The translations under genes were made by a program, and so were the position numbers. Positions 7,440 through 14,100 of a DNA stretch of 14,147 nucleotides are shown one piece after another. The stretch comes from CAZLMW01 sp964560875. Lineage in GTDB: Bacteria; Myxococcota_A; UBA9042. The first letter of the stretch is position 1; each line of letters begins with the position of its first letter. The notes under the pieces are model-generated. The model ran no database searches. It saw only the letters and a program-made list of their open reading frames with translations, and was not told where the DNA came from. The DNA is taken from positions 1 to 14,147 of the forward strand of contig CAZLMW010000167.1 of assembly GCA_964560875.1 (NCBI GenBank), written 5' to 3'.

Positions 7440-7534
7440 CACTCCCCTGGCGCGCCGTCTTGGGCTGGCTGGCCACTGCGGTCGTTGTCCTGTCCGCTTG
7501 CCCGAAAGCCGACTACGGAAAGTGTCCATATTGA
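7436..7534 (+). CDS. Tiny lipoprotein/lipopeptide, 32 aa
   Basis: The GTG start overlaps the radical SAM stop in a GTGA junction, and GAGG at 7425-7428 gives a Shine-Dalgarno sequence with a 7-nt spacer, so translational coupling is likely. The product has a basic start (TLPWR), a hydrophobic core (AVLGWLATAVVVLSA) and a lipobox, LSAC, with C22. Lipoprotein processing would leave an 11-residue mature peptide, CPKADYGKCPY, with a second cysteine at C30. It has no recognised family. It might be a small membrane-anchored lipopeptide, a substrate of the neighbouring radical SAM enzyme, or a chance product; the strong ribosome binding site and the fit before the next promoter favour a real gene. 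It is easily missed by automatic annotation because of its length. Confidence 0.55.
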   Translation: MTLPWRAVLGWLATAVVVLSACPKADYGKCPY

Positions 7535-7563
7535 TCCCCGCGACGATACACCGGCAACCGCGC

Positions 7564-7569
7564 TACAGT
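7564..7569 (+). promoter_or_regulatory. Putative -10 box of a leaderless transcript
   Basis: TACAGT ends 7 nt before the ATG at 7577. There is no Shine-Dalgarno sequence in between, so the hydroxylase mRNA may begin at its start codon. No convincing -35 element is seen. Confidence 0.4.
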
Positions 7570-7576
7570 GCTGCCG

Positions 7577-8422
7577 ATGGCTTTTGTCTATACCCGCCCT
7601 CCGCTGACGCAGAACGCGCTGAGCCTTGGTGCGGTCGGGGCCGCTGTGTTGCTGTTGCTGTGGCCGGAATTCCCGCCGCTCTGGGCGTCCTGGGTCGCGG
7701 CGATGCCCGCGTGGTTCAAGTTCACCGGCGTTGTTTTCGTCCTGCACGCGGTGATCTTCTGGGCGTTTGTCGCGATGTGCGCCTACGTCGACCGCACCGG
7801 CGGCCCTGCGTGGATCGCCCGCCATCGGATCCAGACCGACATCAAGAAACAGCCCCCGCGCGAAAAGGTGGTCCGCAACCTCGCCGCCAACCAGCTCTTC
7901 TGGACCCCGCTTATCCTCGCTGGCATCTGGCAGCTGCTCGTCCTACGTGGCTGGGAACGGGCCGCGACCTTGCCCAGTCCGCTGCGATTCCTCGGCATGA
8001 TGGCCGGGCTGACCGTCATCAGCGCCGCCTGGTTCTACGCCAGTCACCGATTCCTGCATCGGCCGTGGTGGATGAGGCGGGTGCACGCCGTCCATCATGA
8101 GTTTCGCACCAGCACGGCGTTGGCCGCCGAATATGCCCACCCGGTCGAGTTCATCATCGGCAACTTCGGGACGATGGCCGTCGGCGTCATCATCCTCGCC
8201 CCGTCGCTATTCACGATCTACGTCTACGCGGCGCTGGGCACGTTCACGTTCGTCGCCCATCACTGCGGCTTTGCGATCCCGTGGATCAGCTCACCCGTAC
8301 ACCACGACTGGCACCATTTCCGGTACGTCGAGGCGTTTGGAACTTTCGGAGTGCTCGACCACTTGCTCGGCACCGGCAAGGAATACGACAAGCTCGAGCA
8401 CGGCCAGCGCGTCGAGAAGTGA
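7577..8422 (+). CDS. Fatty acid hydroxylase/sterol desaturase superfamily membrane enzyme
   Basis: A 281-residue integral membrane protein with about five hydrophobic segments and the clustered histidine motifs of the FA_hydroxylase family (PF04116): HRFLH (157-161), HAVHH (170-174), H188 in EYAHP, VAHHCGF (H228-H229) and HHDWHH (242-247). These bind the di-iron centre that uses O2 to oxidise a C-H bond of a lipid. The spacing and the YDKL near the C-terminus resemble C4-sterol methyl oxidase-like members, but the substrate could equally be a fatty acid, carotenoid or hopanoid. I chose the ATG at 7577; a GTG at 7568 in the same frame overlaps the likely -10 box and is less likely. It lies 42 bp downstream of the lipopeptide gene with its own apparent promoter, so it may be partly independent of that operon. 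Confidence 0.88.
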   Translation: MAFVYTRPPLTQNALSLGAVGAAVLLLLWPEFPPLWASWVAAMPAWFKFTGVVFVLHAVIFWAFVAMCAYVDRTGGPAWIARHRIQTDIKKQPPREKVVRNLAANQLFWTPLILAGIWQLLVLRGWERAATLPSPLRFLGMMAGLTVISAAWFYASHRFLHRPWWMRRVHAVHHEFRTSTALAAEYAHPVEFIIGNFGTMAVGVIILAPSLFTIYVYAALGTFTFVAHHCGFAIPWISSPVHHDWHHFRYVEAFGTFGVLDHLLGTGKEYDKLEHGQRVEK

Positions 8423-8587
8423 AATTGTCGGCCGTTGCGTCGCCTCCGATGGCGCGGGCAGTCGACGCGAATCTTGGCCTACAGGCCGCTCTACGGGCCG
8501 ATCGCCGGTTAACCCACTGATATAGCTTCACGGCCTTCGGACGCGTCCTGGGGCCCCTACGAGCCCGCAAACGGCATTTTGCCTCTC

Positions 8588-8618
8588 AAAAAGCGTCGAA
8601 TTCGCGCCCGCGGGGCGC
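8588..8618 (-). terminator. Weak possible intrinsic terminator
   Basis: On the minus strand a GCGCCC-CGC-GGGCGC hairpin (8618-8604) lies just beyond the stop of the hydrolase gene and is followed after 11 nt by five T residues. The gap between stem and T-run is longer than usual, so the call is weak. Confidence 0.25.
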
Positions 8619-8625
8619 CCGGTCC

Positions 8626-11016
8626 TCACGGGGCGGCCGGCGTGTTCTTGTGCGGCTTGTAGGTCCGGCATTGCTGGCCGCGCAGAGACGGGCAGGGCGG
8701 CAACTTGGCCGACGCAGGCACCGCGGCGCCTTCGATGACCGGCAAGACGATGCTGGAGCCGTATTGTTTGCTGTGCCCGATGTCATAGCTCGCGTCGCCG
8801 GCAAACTTCACAAGCTCAAACCGCCAATCCACGCGGCTGTCTCCCGGTGTGTCGATGGCGATGCGGATCTGCGAGCCCTTGCGGAAGACGTGGCCGAAAC
8901 CCGGGATCGCCACGCGCAGCTTCGCCCATTTGCCTGGCTCAAGCGGGGTGATGCTCTCCTTGAGCAGCGAGGGCGTCGGCCACAACTCGGTTGCGTCCTT
9001 GCTCAGCTTGCGGAAGCTCGCGCGCAGCCAGCCGCTCTGCACATATCGCTCTTTGCCGTCGGTGCGGACCTCGCTCAGGTTGACCTCGACGTCCGCGTCC
9101 TTGATGTCCTTGCCCGCGCTGCGCAGCCACAAGTCGACGCTGCCTGTGCCGAGCATGACGACGTCTTCGGTCATCGGTGGGGTTACGAAGGCCACCTCGT
9201 ACTCGGGCTTGATGCGCCGCCAGCTGTACTTGGGCGTAGCCTTCCACAAGCCGCCGGAGACCTTGAGTCCGCGCAGACCTGCGTCGGGATCGAGCTTGAA
9301 TGACGAGGCCGATCCCTCTGTCGCTTCGGACGGGATGTCCGCCAGCGCGCCGTCCTCGTGGAAATACCAGCGCGTCGCCTTGGTCTTGGCGGGCGGCCAC
9401 TTCGCAAACGGCAACGTGAACGCGCCCTTGGGTGTCCCAACCGGGTCGACCGCGCCGTTTTCGAAGACGGCCTGCACCTCGGGCTCAGCTTCCCACTGGG
9501 CCTTGGCCGCCTTGTGGTCCTTGACCTTCTTCCAACGGTCGGGCGGAAAGCTCATGGATTTGCCGAAGATCGACGTCGTCAACTGCGGTACGAGCGCGGT
9601 CATGAAGCCAGGCATGGTCGGCTTTTGTTCGGCCACGTAGATGTCCAGAAATGCCTTCCACTCGATCAACACCTGCGGCGCGAAACCGTCGGAGTGCAGC
9701 CCGTTGTAGAGCATGAACCGCCGATTCGGCGCGCCCTTGAAGCGATCGAGAAGCTCCACGAAGAAGGGGCCGGTCTGTTCGTCCTGCCACGCCCCGGCGA
9801 GAAACACGGGCACCTTGATGTCCTTGACCCACAGCGTCGGGTTGAGCGGGTCGATGATCGCCGGATTGTAGTAGGTGCTGTCCTTGGCCTGTTCGACGTT
9901 GTTGACGCGCTGGTCGTGAAGCAGCTGGTTTTCCGCGCAGATCTTGTCGCCGGCGTCGACCTTCTTCTTCTCCCAACCCTGGCCATACGGCGCCGCTTTC
10001 TTCAGCACATTGTTGATCCAATTGAGCGCAAACCCGTTGTTCAAGATGCCGCCGGGGACGAGCGTGGTGACCGTGTTGCCGATGACCGACAGCGGCGTGA
10101 TCGCGGCGAGGCCCGGCGGGTTCATTCGCGCGACGAAGAGCTGCGTGATGCCCGGATAGGAGAGGCCCGTCATGCCGACCTTGTGGCCCTTGACCCATGG
10201 CTGCGCCGCGACCGTTTCCACCACGTCGTAGCCATCGAGCAGCTGCATGGTCTCGAAATAGTCGTAGGCCCCGCCCGAGCAGCCGGTGCCGCGGATGTTC
10301 ACACTGACGGTGGCGTATCCGGCGACCGCCGCGATCATGGCTGTGGCGTCCGACGGCGCGTTGCAGAGCACGGGGACCGCGTCGCACAACGACTCCTGGC
10401 CCTTGGGAACAACCGGCTGACCGGGGCGCGATGGGCTGTAGCCCGAGTAGTTGATGATCGTGGGATAGGGGCCCTTGTCGAGCGGTCCGGGCAGGGTCGC
10501 GAAGTAGGACAGCGTCGTGCCGTCGCGCGTGGTGATGTAGCCGGTGCCGGGTTTGATGACCTGTTTGTCGTAAAACGACTGCTTGGGTTTGCTGGTCTCG
10601 ATCGTGAGCACGTCGACCGCGTTGGAGTAGGTGCCGGGCTTGTCGGCGTCGTGGACGCGATAGTTCTTGGCGGCGGGGACCTTGCGGAACACGTGACTGC
10701 CGAGCTTGTCGGCCACCGCTTTGGCGAGGGATTTGCCGTCCGCGTCGCGCAGGTCGAGGTTTTGCTGTGGCAAGGCGTGGATGACGAACACCTGGTGGAC
10801 GCTGCCGCGCGCGCCAAATGTGGCGTTCCCGGGGGGCGGACCGGCCGTGTCCGCTGAAGTTGCATCAGCGCCCGACGAGGCGTCGCTGCCACCGTCCGTT
10901 GAACCCGCGTCTGCTGCAGGATTGTCGTCATCGGCCGCGTCGTCGCTGCTGCACGCCGGAGCGAAGCTGAGCAACGAGGCGCAAAGGAGAGCGGTCCATC
11001 TGGGGTACTGCGTCAT
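8626..11016 (-). CDS. CocE/NonD-type alpha/beta hydrolase lipoprotein (X-Pro dipeptidyl-peptidase fold)
   Basis: A 796-residue exported protein. Residues 1-22 are a signal peptide ending in FAPAC, a relaxed lipobox with C22; residues 23-62 are a low-complexity Asp/Ala/Ser/Gly linker typical of surface lipoproteins. The S15/CocE hydrolase domain follows: YITTRDGTTLSYFATLPG (160-177), NIRGTGCSGG (240-249), nucleophile S286 in GLSYPG, acid D412 in AGAWQDEQTG and histidine H441 in GLHSDG. A C-terminal jelly-roll domain (about 590-770), containing VTPPMTEDVVMLGTGSVDLWL and the GSQIRIAIDTPGDSR stretch, is the usual substrate-shaping domain of CocE/PepX enzymes. The activity is probably esterase, acylase or proline-specific peptidase; the substrate is not evident. 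The upstream gene on the same strand is an outer-membrane barrel-like protein, 51 bp away and probably co-transcribed. The gap between them holds a 10-bp inverted repeat. Confidence 0.87.
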   Translation of the reverse strand: MTQYPRWTALLCASLLSFAPACSSDDAADDDNPAADAGSTDGGSDASSGADATSADTAGPPPGNATFGARGSVHQVFVIHALPQQNLDLRDADGKSLAKAVADKLGSHVFRKVPAAKNYRVHDADKPGTYSNAVDVLTIETSKPKQSFYDKQVIKPGTGYITTRDGTTLSYFATLPGPLDKGPYPTIINYSGYSPSRPGQPVVPKGQESLCDAVPVLCNAPSDATAMIAAVAGYATVSVNIRGTGCSGGAYDYFETMQLLDGYDVVETVAAQPWVKGHKVGMTGLSYPGITQLFVARMNPPGLAAITPLSVIGNTVTTLVPGGILNNGFALNWINNVLKKAAPYGQGWEKKKVDAGDKICAENQLLHDQRVNNVEQAKDSTYYNPAIIDPLNPTLWVKDIKVPVFLAGAWQDEQTGPFFVELLDRFKGAPNRRFMLYNGLHSDGFAPQVLIEWKAFLDIYVAEQKPTMPGFMTALVPQLTTSIFGKSMSFPPDRWKKVKDHKAAKAQWEAEPEVQAVFENGAVDPVGTPKGAFTLPFAKWPPAKTKATRWYFHEDGALADIPSEATEGSASSFKLDPDAGLRGLKVSGGLWKATPKYSWRRIKPEYEVAFVTPPMTEDVVMLGTGSVDLWLRSAGKDIKDADVEVNLSEVRTDGKERYVQSGWLRASFRKLSKDATELWPTPSLLKESITPLEPGKWAKLRVAIPGFGHVFRKGSQIRIAIDTPGDSRVDWRFELVKFAGDASYDIGHSKQYGSSIVLPVIEGAAVPASAKLPPCPSLRGQQCRTYKPHKNTPAAP

Positions 11017-11032
11017 ATCGGTGTCCGGTTGT

Positions 11033-11068
11033 GCAGACTGCGTGCAAACGAGAAGGTCCGCAGTCTGC
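11033..11068. promoter_or_regulatory. 10-bp inverted repeat upstream of the hydrolase gene
   Basis: GCAGACTGCG at 11033-11042 and CGCAGTCTGC at 11059-11068 are perfect inverted copies around a 16-nt loop. The right arm reaches the first base of the barrel-protein stop codon. No T-run follows on the minus strand, so an operator, mRNA processing or stability hairpin is more likely than a terminator. Confidence 0.5.
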
Positions 11069-11727
11069 TACAGCGGCATCTCGTACGCGAGGCCGAGGCC
11101 CATGCCGATTGCGTTGCTGCCCAGATCGTTGCCCGGATCGTCAGCGAAAAAGCCGCCCGCGTGAAACAGCATCGTCAGCTTGATGCGGCGGCGGTCGTCG
11201 TCCCAGAACCGGAAGACGTAGGCGCCCGAGCCGGCCATCGCGGCGCCGCCGACGGTGTGTTTGCCGAGCTGGGCGACTCCAGCCGCGCCGACTCGTAGCT
11301 CGAGCCCGAATACGGGGCCGAGAAAGAGGTTTCCGCCAAACCGCGCGCCAAAGACCGTGTGCACGTGGGCCGACCGCATCCCGAAGCCGGCCTGGACAAA
11401 GCCATCGGCCACCCACTGGAAAAACCGCCACCGCTTGCTGAGCCACAGGGTCGGCGCCACCGTCAGCGCGAACCCTTCGTCGGTCATCGAACCGGGAAAG
11501 CTCGCGTAGATCTGCCCAGTGGCGGCGAGTTCGACGCGTGGGATGTCGCGGTCGTGCAGCGGGATAGCTGCCGGCGGTTGCATCACCGGAGGTTCGTTGG
11601 CCGGCTCGGCCGTCGTCGGGGCGCCCTGTGCGAAAACCGACCCGGCTGCCGCCGCCAGGACGACCATTGTGACCAGCGGCGCGACCATCCATGGACCGCG
11701 TACGAAGTTGTGTGTGTTGTGCTGCAT
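11068..11727 (-). CDS. Small outer-membrane beta-barrel-like protein
   Basis: A 219-residue protein if started at the ATG at 11727. Residues 14-33 form a signal peptide (hydrophobic MVAPLVTMVVLAAAAG) with likely cleavage after VFA, before QG. A Pro/Ala/Glu-rich linker (about 34-60) is followed by alternating aromatic/Gly-rich segments such as QIYASFPG, LTVAPTLWL, WVADGFVQAGFGM, FGARFGGNLFLGPVFGLELRVG and SGAYVFRFWDD. These look like amphipathic strands of a small (about eight-strand) outer-membrane barrel. I do not recognise a specific family. In-frame upstream starts exist at 11733 and 11763, but a TATACT box at 11741-11736 on this strand overlaps or closely abuts them, so I prefer the internal start. 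The hydrolase gene lies 51 bp downstream on the same strand. Confidence 0.62.
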   Translation of the reverse strand: MQHNTHNFVRGPWMVAPLVTMVVLAAAAGSVFAQGAPTTAEPANEPPVMQPPAAIPLHDRDIPRVELAATGQIYASFPGSMTDEGFALTVAPTLWLSKRWRFFQWVADGFVQAGFGMRSAHVHTVFGARFGGNLFLGPVFGLELRVGAAGVAQLGKHTVGGAAMAGSGAYVFRFWDDDRRRIKLTMLFHAGGFFADDPGNDLGSNAIGMGLGLAYEMPL

Positions 11728-11735
11728 AACCATGA

Positions 11736-11741
11736 AGTATA
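11736..11741 (-). promoter_or_regulatory. Putative -10 box of the barrel-protein gene
   Basis: TATACT on the minus strand ends 8 nt before the ATG at 11727, again suggesting a very short or absent leader. An A-tract (11785-11778 on this strand) starts 36 bp upstream of the box and could serve as an UP element. Confidence 0.4.
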
Positions 11742-11760
11742 GGACTCCAAGCCGGCGTTT

Positions 11761-11785
11761 CACCGCAAGCGGTGGGCTTTTTTTT
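11761..11785 (+). terminator. Terminator-like hairpin with T8 tract
   Basis: CACCGC-AA-GCGGTG forms a perfect 6-bp stem followed by GGC and eight T residues, a good intrinsic terminator for plus-strand transcription. No plus-strand gene ends here: the flanking genes diverge. It may end an antisense RNA across the barrel-protein gene, or the A-tract may instead act on the minus-strand promoter. Confidence 0.5.
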
Positions 11786-11861
11786 CATCCATGCAAACGG
11801 ATTGCGGCGCGAAAATCGTGTGTTTTGGTGCAGCGAATCTCCCGCGGCGCCGACGATACGC

Positions 11862-11867
11862 TATAGT
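11862..11867 (+). promoter_or_regulatory. Putative -10 box of the Cys-rich lipoprotein gene
   Basis: TATAGT in the divergent intergenic region is a near-consensus -10 hexamer. It would give a leader of about 135 nt before the ATG at 12008. A perfect hairpin, CCCGCT-CAGC-AGCGGG at 11871-11886, would lie at the very 5' end of that transcript and could protect it from decay. No clear -35 element is visible. Confidence 0.4.
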
Positions 11868-12007
11868 TGGCCCGCTCAGCAGCGGGAGCACGGTCCCCAG
11901 TATATCTCCCTGTTGGCAACCAAGACGCTGAATTCAAACCAGAATCCAACCGGCGAGGAAGCGGAGAAGCGGCCATAACGGCGCCCGCATCGCCCGACGA
12001 GGAAAAC

Positions 12008-13765
12008 ATGGCCATCTCGAACACGCGCGTAGCCGCGCCAGTCGCCGTCGGTCTCATCGCTCTTTTCGCCGCCGCTTGCGGCACGGAGTCTGTCGAGCCC
12101 AGCTACACGGCGACCGTGTACTTCAACCCGAACCGGCCTGTGACCGAAAAACCCGTGCAGCTGCGCGTTGAAGTCGCCAGCAAATCCGGGCCGGTCGCCG
12201 GCGCCACCGTCAACGTTTCTGGTTCCTCGGGCACCAACGTCGTCGCGCCCGTGACGCTGGTCGCCACCGAGAAGCCGGGCGAGTACCTGTCGCGCGCCGT
12301 CGTCTTTCCGGCGGAGGGCACGTACGCGCTCAAGCTGAACATCTCCGCGAGCCAGGGCGCCGAAGAGCACAACCTGCAGGCCGCGGTTTCCTGTGGCGGC
12401 AACGGAGAAGAAGGCGCGACGTGCTGCGCCGAAGACGTTTGCGCTGCCGGTCTCAGTTGCGTGTTCGGCGTGTGCTCCAAGGGGCTCGCCGCTGACACCG
12501 CTCCCTGCCACGAGGCCGCCGATTGTGTCAGCGGTGTGTGCACCGACAACCTCTGCGCCGTTGCGGTTTGCGACGATAAGGTTCACAACGGCGCCGAAAC
12601 CGACCTCGACTGCGGCGGCACCTGCAAGACCAAGTGCGTCGCCGATCAGAAGTGCAAGGTCAACGCCGACTGCAAGCACAACAACTGCATCAGCGGTCTG
12701 TGCGGGCTCGCCCCCGGTCAGCTGATCGGCAAGGGCGACGGCACCAAGGGTTCGGTCAAGCAGACGGTCATCCTCGACCAGCAGCTGTACAACCCCGCGG
12801 ACCTCGACTTCTCCACGCTCAAGAGCAACGAGATCTGGATCGTCAACCCGCCGACCGACAGCATCACGGTCGTGTTCAACCCCGGCAAGAAGAACCAGTC
12901 GTCGGCGGTCATCAACGACATCAGCCAGCACTTCCTTGAGAACGTCATGACGATCGACTTCTCGCCCAACAACTCGACGTTTGGCACGTGCGGCGAGTCC
13001 AACAACGCCTACGGTGGCAAGGCCAAACCGAATTTCTTCATGGGACCGGTGCTCTGGCCGGCGCAGTACCAGGACTACACAAAGGTCGGTTCCGCGCACC
13101 AAGTCCACGGCGACATGCTGCACAGCACGCCGTACTGCATGGGCATGGCCGCGGCGAGCGAGAACAAGTTCTACGTGTTCAATGGCGCGCTTGGCACCAT
13201 CGATTGGTACGACTTCAAGGTCCCGCACAAGCCGGGTGGCACCGATCACTCCGACGGCGTCAAGCGCCGCTACGACGGCGTCAGCGTCAAGCGCAAGCAG
13301 GGCGTGCCCAGCCACATGGACTACGACCAGAAGTCGGGCTGGCTGTACATCGCCGACACCGGCAATGGCCGCGTGATCCGCATGAACGACAAGCAGTCGA
13401 CGAAAGGCGCGCCGCTGTTTGGCGGCAAAAACTACGTGTTCTTCCAGGACGGACCGCTCAACCGCTATTCGGCACCGAAAGTGCAGCAGCTCACCAAGCC
13501 GAAGGGCGGCTTCACCGCGCCGTCAGGAATCGCGCGCAACGGCGATGTGCTGTATGTCGGCGACGCCGGGACCGGCAAGATCCACGCGTTCGACGCGTCG
13601 GGTGACGGCATGGACGGCGCGGGAATCGGCGCCTTCGGTAGCCACTTGAACAGCTACGACACGGGGCTCGGGCCGAATGCGCTCGGCGGAATCGACGTCG
13701 GTCCGGACAGCAAGCTCTACTTCCTCGATCGCAAGGGGCGGAAGCTCGTCCGGCTGGACCCGTAG
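12008..13765 (+). CDS. Cys-rich lipoprotein with Ig-like domain and NHL-like propeller repeats
   Basis: A 585-residue lipoprotein. The ATG at 12008 has a strong Shine-Dalgarno (GAGGA with a 5-nt spacer), preferred over the in-frame opening at 11867, which overlaps the promoter. The signal peptide ends in FAAAC with C24. Residues 32-115 resemble a YtkA/FixH or Ig-like fold (ATVYFNPNRP to LKLNISA). Residues 129-233 carry about 19 cysteines in modules such as CCAEDVCAAGLSCVFGVC, CHEAADCVSGVC and NGAETDLDCGGTC, typical of myxobacterial surface proteins and presumably disulfide-bonded. Residues 250-585 look like a beta-propeller: GWLYIADTGNGRVIRMN (444-460), GDVLYVGDAGTGKIHAFDASG (512-532) and SKLYFLDRKGRKLVRLDP (568-585) are NHL-type blades. 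A role in surface binding or recognition is inferred only. The gene appears monocistronic, with a terminator after the stop. Confidence 0.85.
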   Translation: MAISNTRVAAPVAVGLIALFAAACGTESVEPSYTATVYFNPNRPVTEKPVQLRVEVASKSGPVAGATVNVSGSSGTNVVAPVTLVATEKPGEYLSRAVVFPAEGTYALKLNISASQGAEEHNLQAAVSCGGNGEEGATCCAEDVCAAGLSCVFGVCSKGLAADTAPCHEAADCVSGVCTDNLCAVAVCDDKVHNGAETDLDCGGTCKTKCVADQKCKVNADCKHNNCISGLCGLAPGQLIGKGDGTKGSVKQTVILDQQLYNPADLDFSTLKSNEIWIVNPPTDSITVVFNPGKKNQSSAVINDISQHFLENVMTIDFSPNNSTFGTCGESNNAYGGKAKPNFFMGPVLWPAQYQDYTKVGSAHQVHGDMLHSTPYCMGMAAASENKFYVFNGALGTIDWYDFKVPHKPGGTDHSDGVKRRYDGVSVKRKQGVPSHMDYDQKSGWLYIADTGNGRVIRMNDKQSTKGAPLFGGKNYVFFQDGPLNRYSAPKVQQLTKPKGGFTAPSGIARNGDVLYVGDAGTGKIHAFDASGDGMDGAGIGAFGSHLNSYDTGLGPNALGGIDVGPDSKLYFLDRKGRKLVRLDP

Positions 13766-13786
13766 ACAACGCGCGCACCGCGCGCA

Positions 13787-13819
13787 CCGGGTTTGACCCG
13801 GAGGGGTACCTCGTTTTTT
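13787..13819 (+). terminator. Intrinsic terminator after the lipoprotein gene
   Basis: Two stems overlap just after the stop codon: CCGGGT-TTG-ACCCGG (13787-13801) and GAGG-GGTA-CCTC (13801-13812). The second is followed immediately by G and six T residues (13814-13819). Position and T-run fit Rho-independent termination of the gene ending at 13765. Confidence 0.6.
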
Positions 13820-13881
13820 CGTCACTGCGTGGGCTCGTCTCCATGGATTGGGGTTTTGTCTTGGCAGACGGCGCCCCGATC

Positions 13882-13998
13882 AAGGGGGAAGGACCCAACA
13901 GGGGAAGGCATTTTATGATCTGCTGGGCGCCGGTTGGATGCGGCCCGGCGTCTCTGAGCGGGGACAGACTGCCTTCCCCTGATCGGTCCTTCCCCCTT
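13882..13998. repeat. Large nested inverted repeat, 25 paired bases around a smaller hairpin
   Basis: The outer arms are a 14-bp perfect pair (13882-13895 with 13985-13998) and, after a 4x4 internal loop, an 11-bp perfect pair (13900-13910 with 13970-13980). Inside the 59-nt loop is another stem, 13925-13933 with 13945-13953, with a CGCCGG/CCGGCG core and two G-T pairs at its base. It could be a structured non-coding RNA or leader, a REP-like element, or a protein-binding DNA site. Confidence 0.85.
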
Positions 13999-14100
13999 CC
14001 CACTGGATCCGCATCCCCGTTTACCCCAACCGCCTGTTTCTGTGGTTCTCGGCAACTCGGGACGGGGCAGCATGGGGCACCACGTGCTGCCGCAGCGGGG

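Noticed and set aside
9358..10857. A long plus-strand open frame of 499 codons opposite the hydrolase gene
   Set aside because: It is the antisense shadow of a gene with a clear catalytic triad and signal peptide; its product is Arg/Val/Asp-rich without motifs. GC-rich codon use commonly leaves such frames open.
11867..12007. N-terminal extension of the Cys-rich lipoprotein to 11867
   Set aside because: It would overlap the -10 box and leader hairpin and would bury the signal peptide and lipobox, while the ATG at 12008 has a strong Shine-Dalgarno.
11876..13315. A 479-codon minus-strand open frame opposite the Cys-rich lipoprotein
   Set aside because: It is the complement of a gene with clear cysteine modules and propeller motifs, and shows only Ala/Val/Asp/Arg-rich composition.
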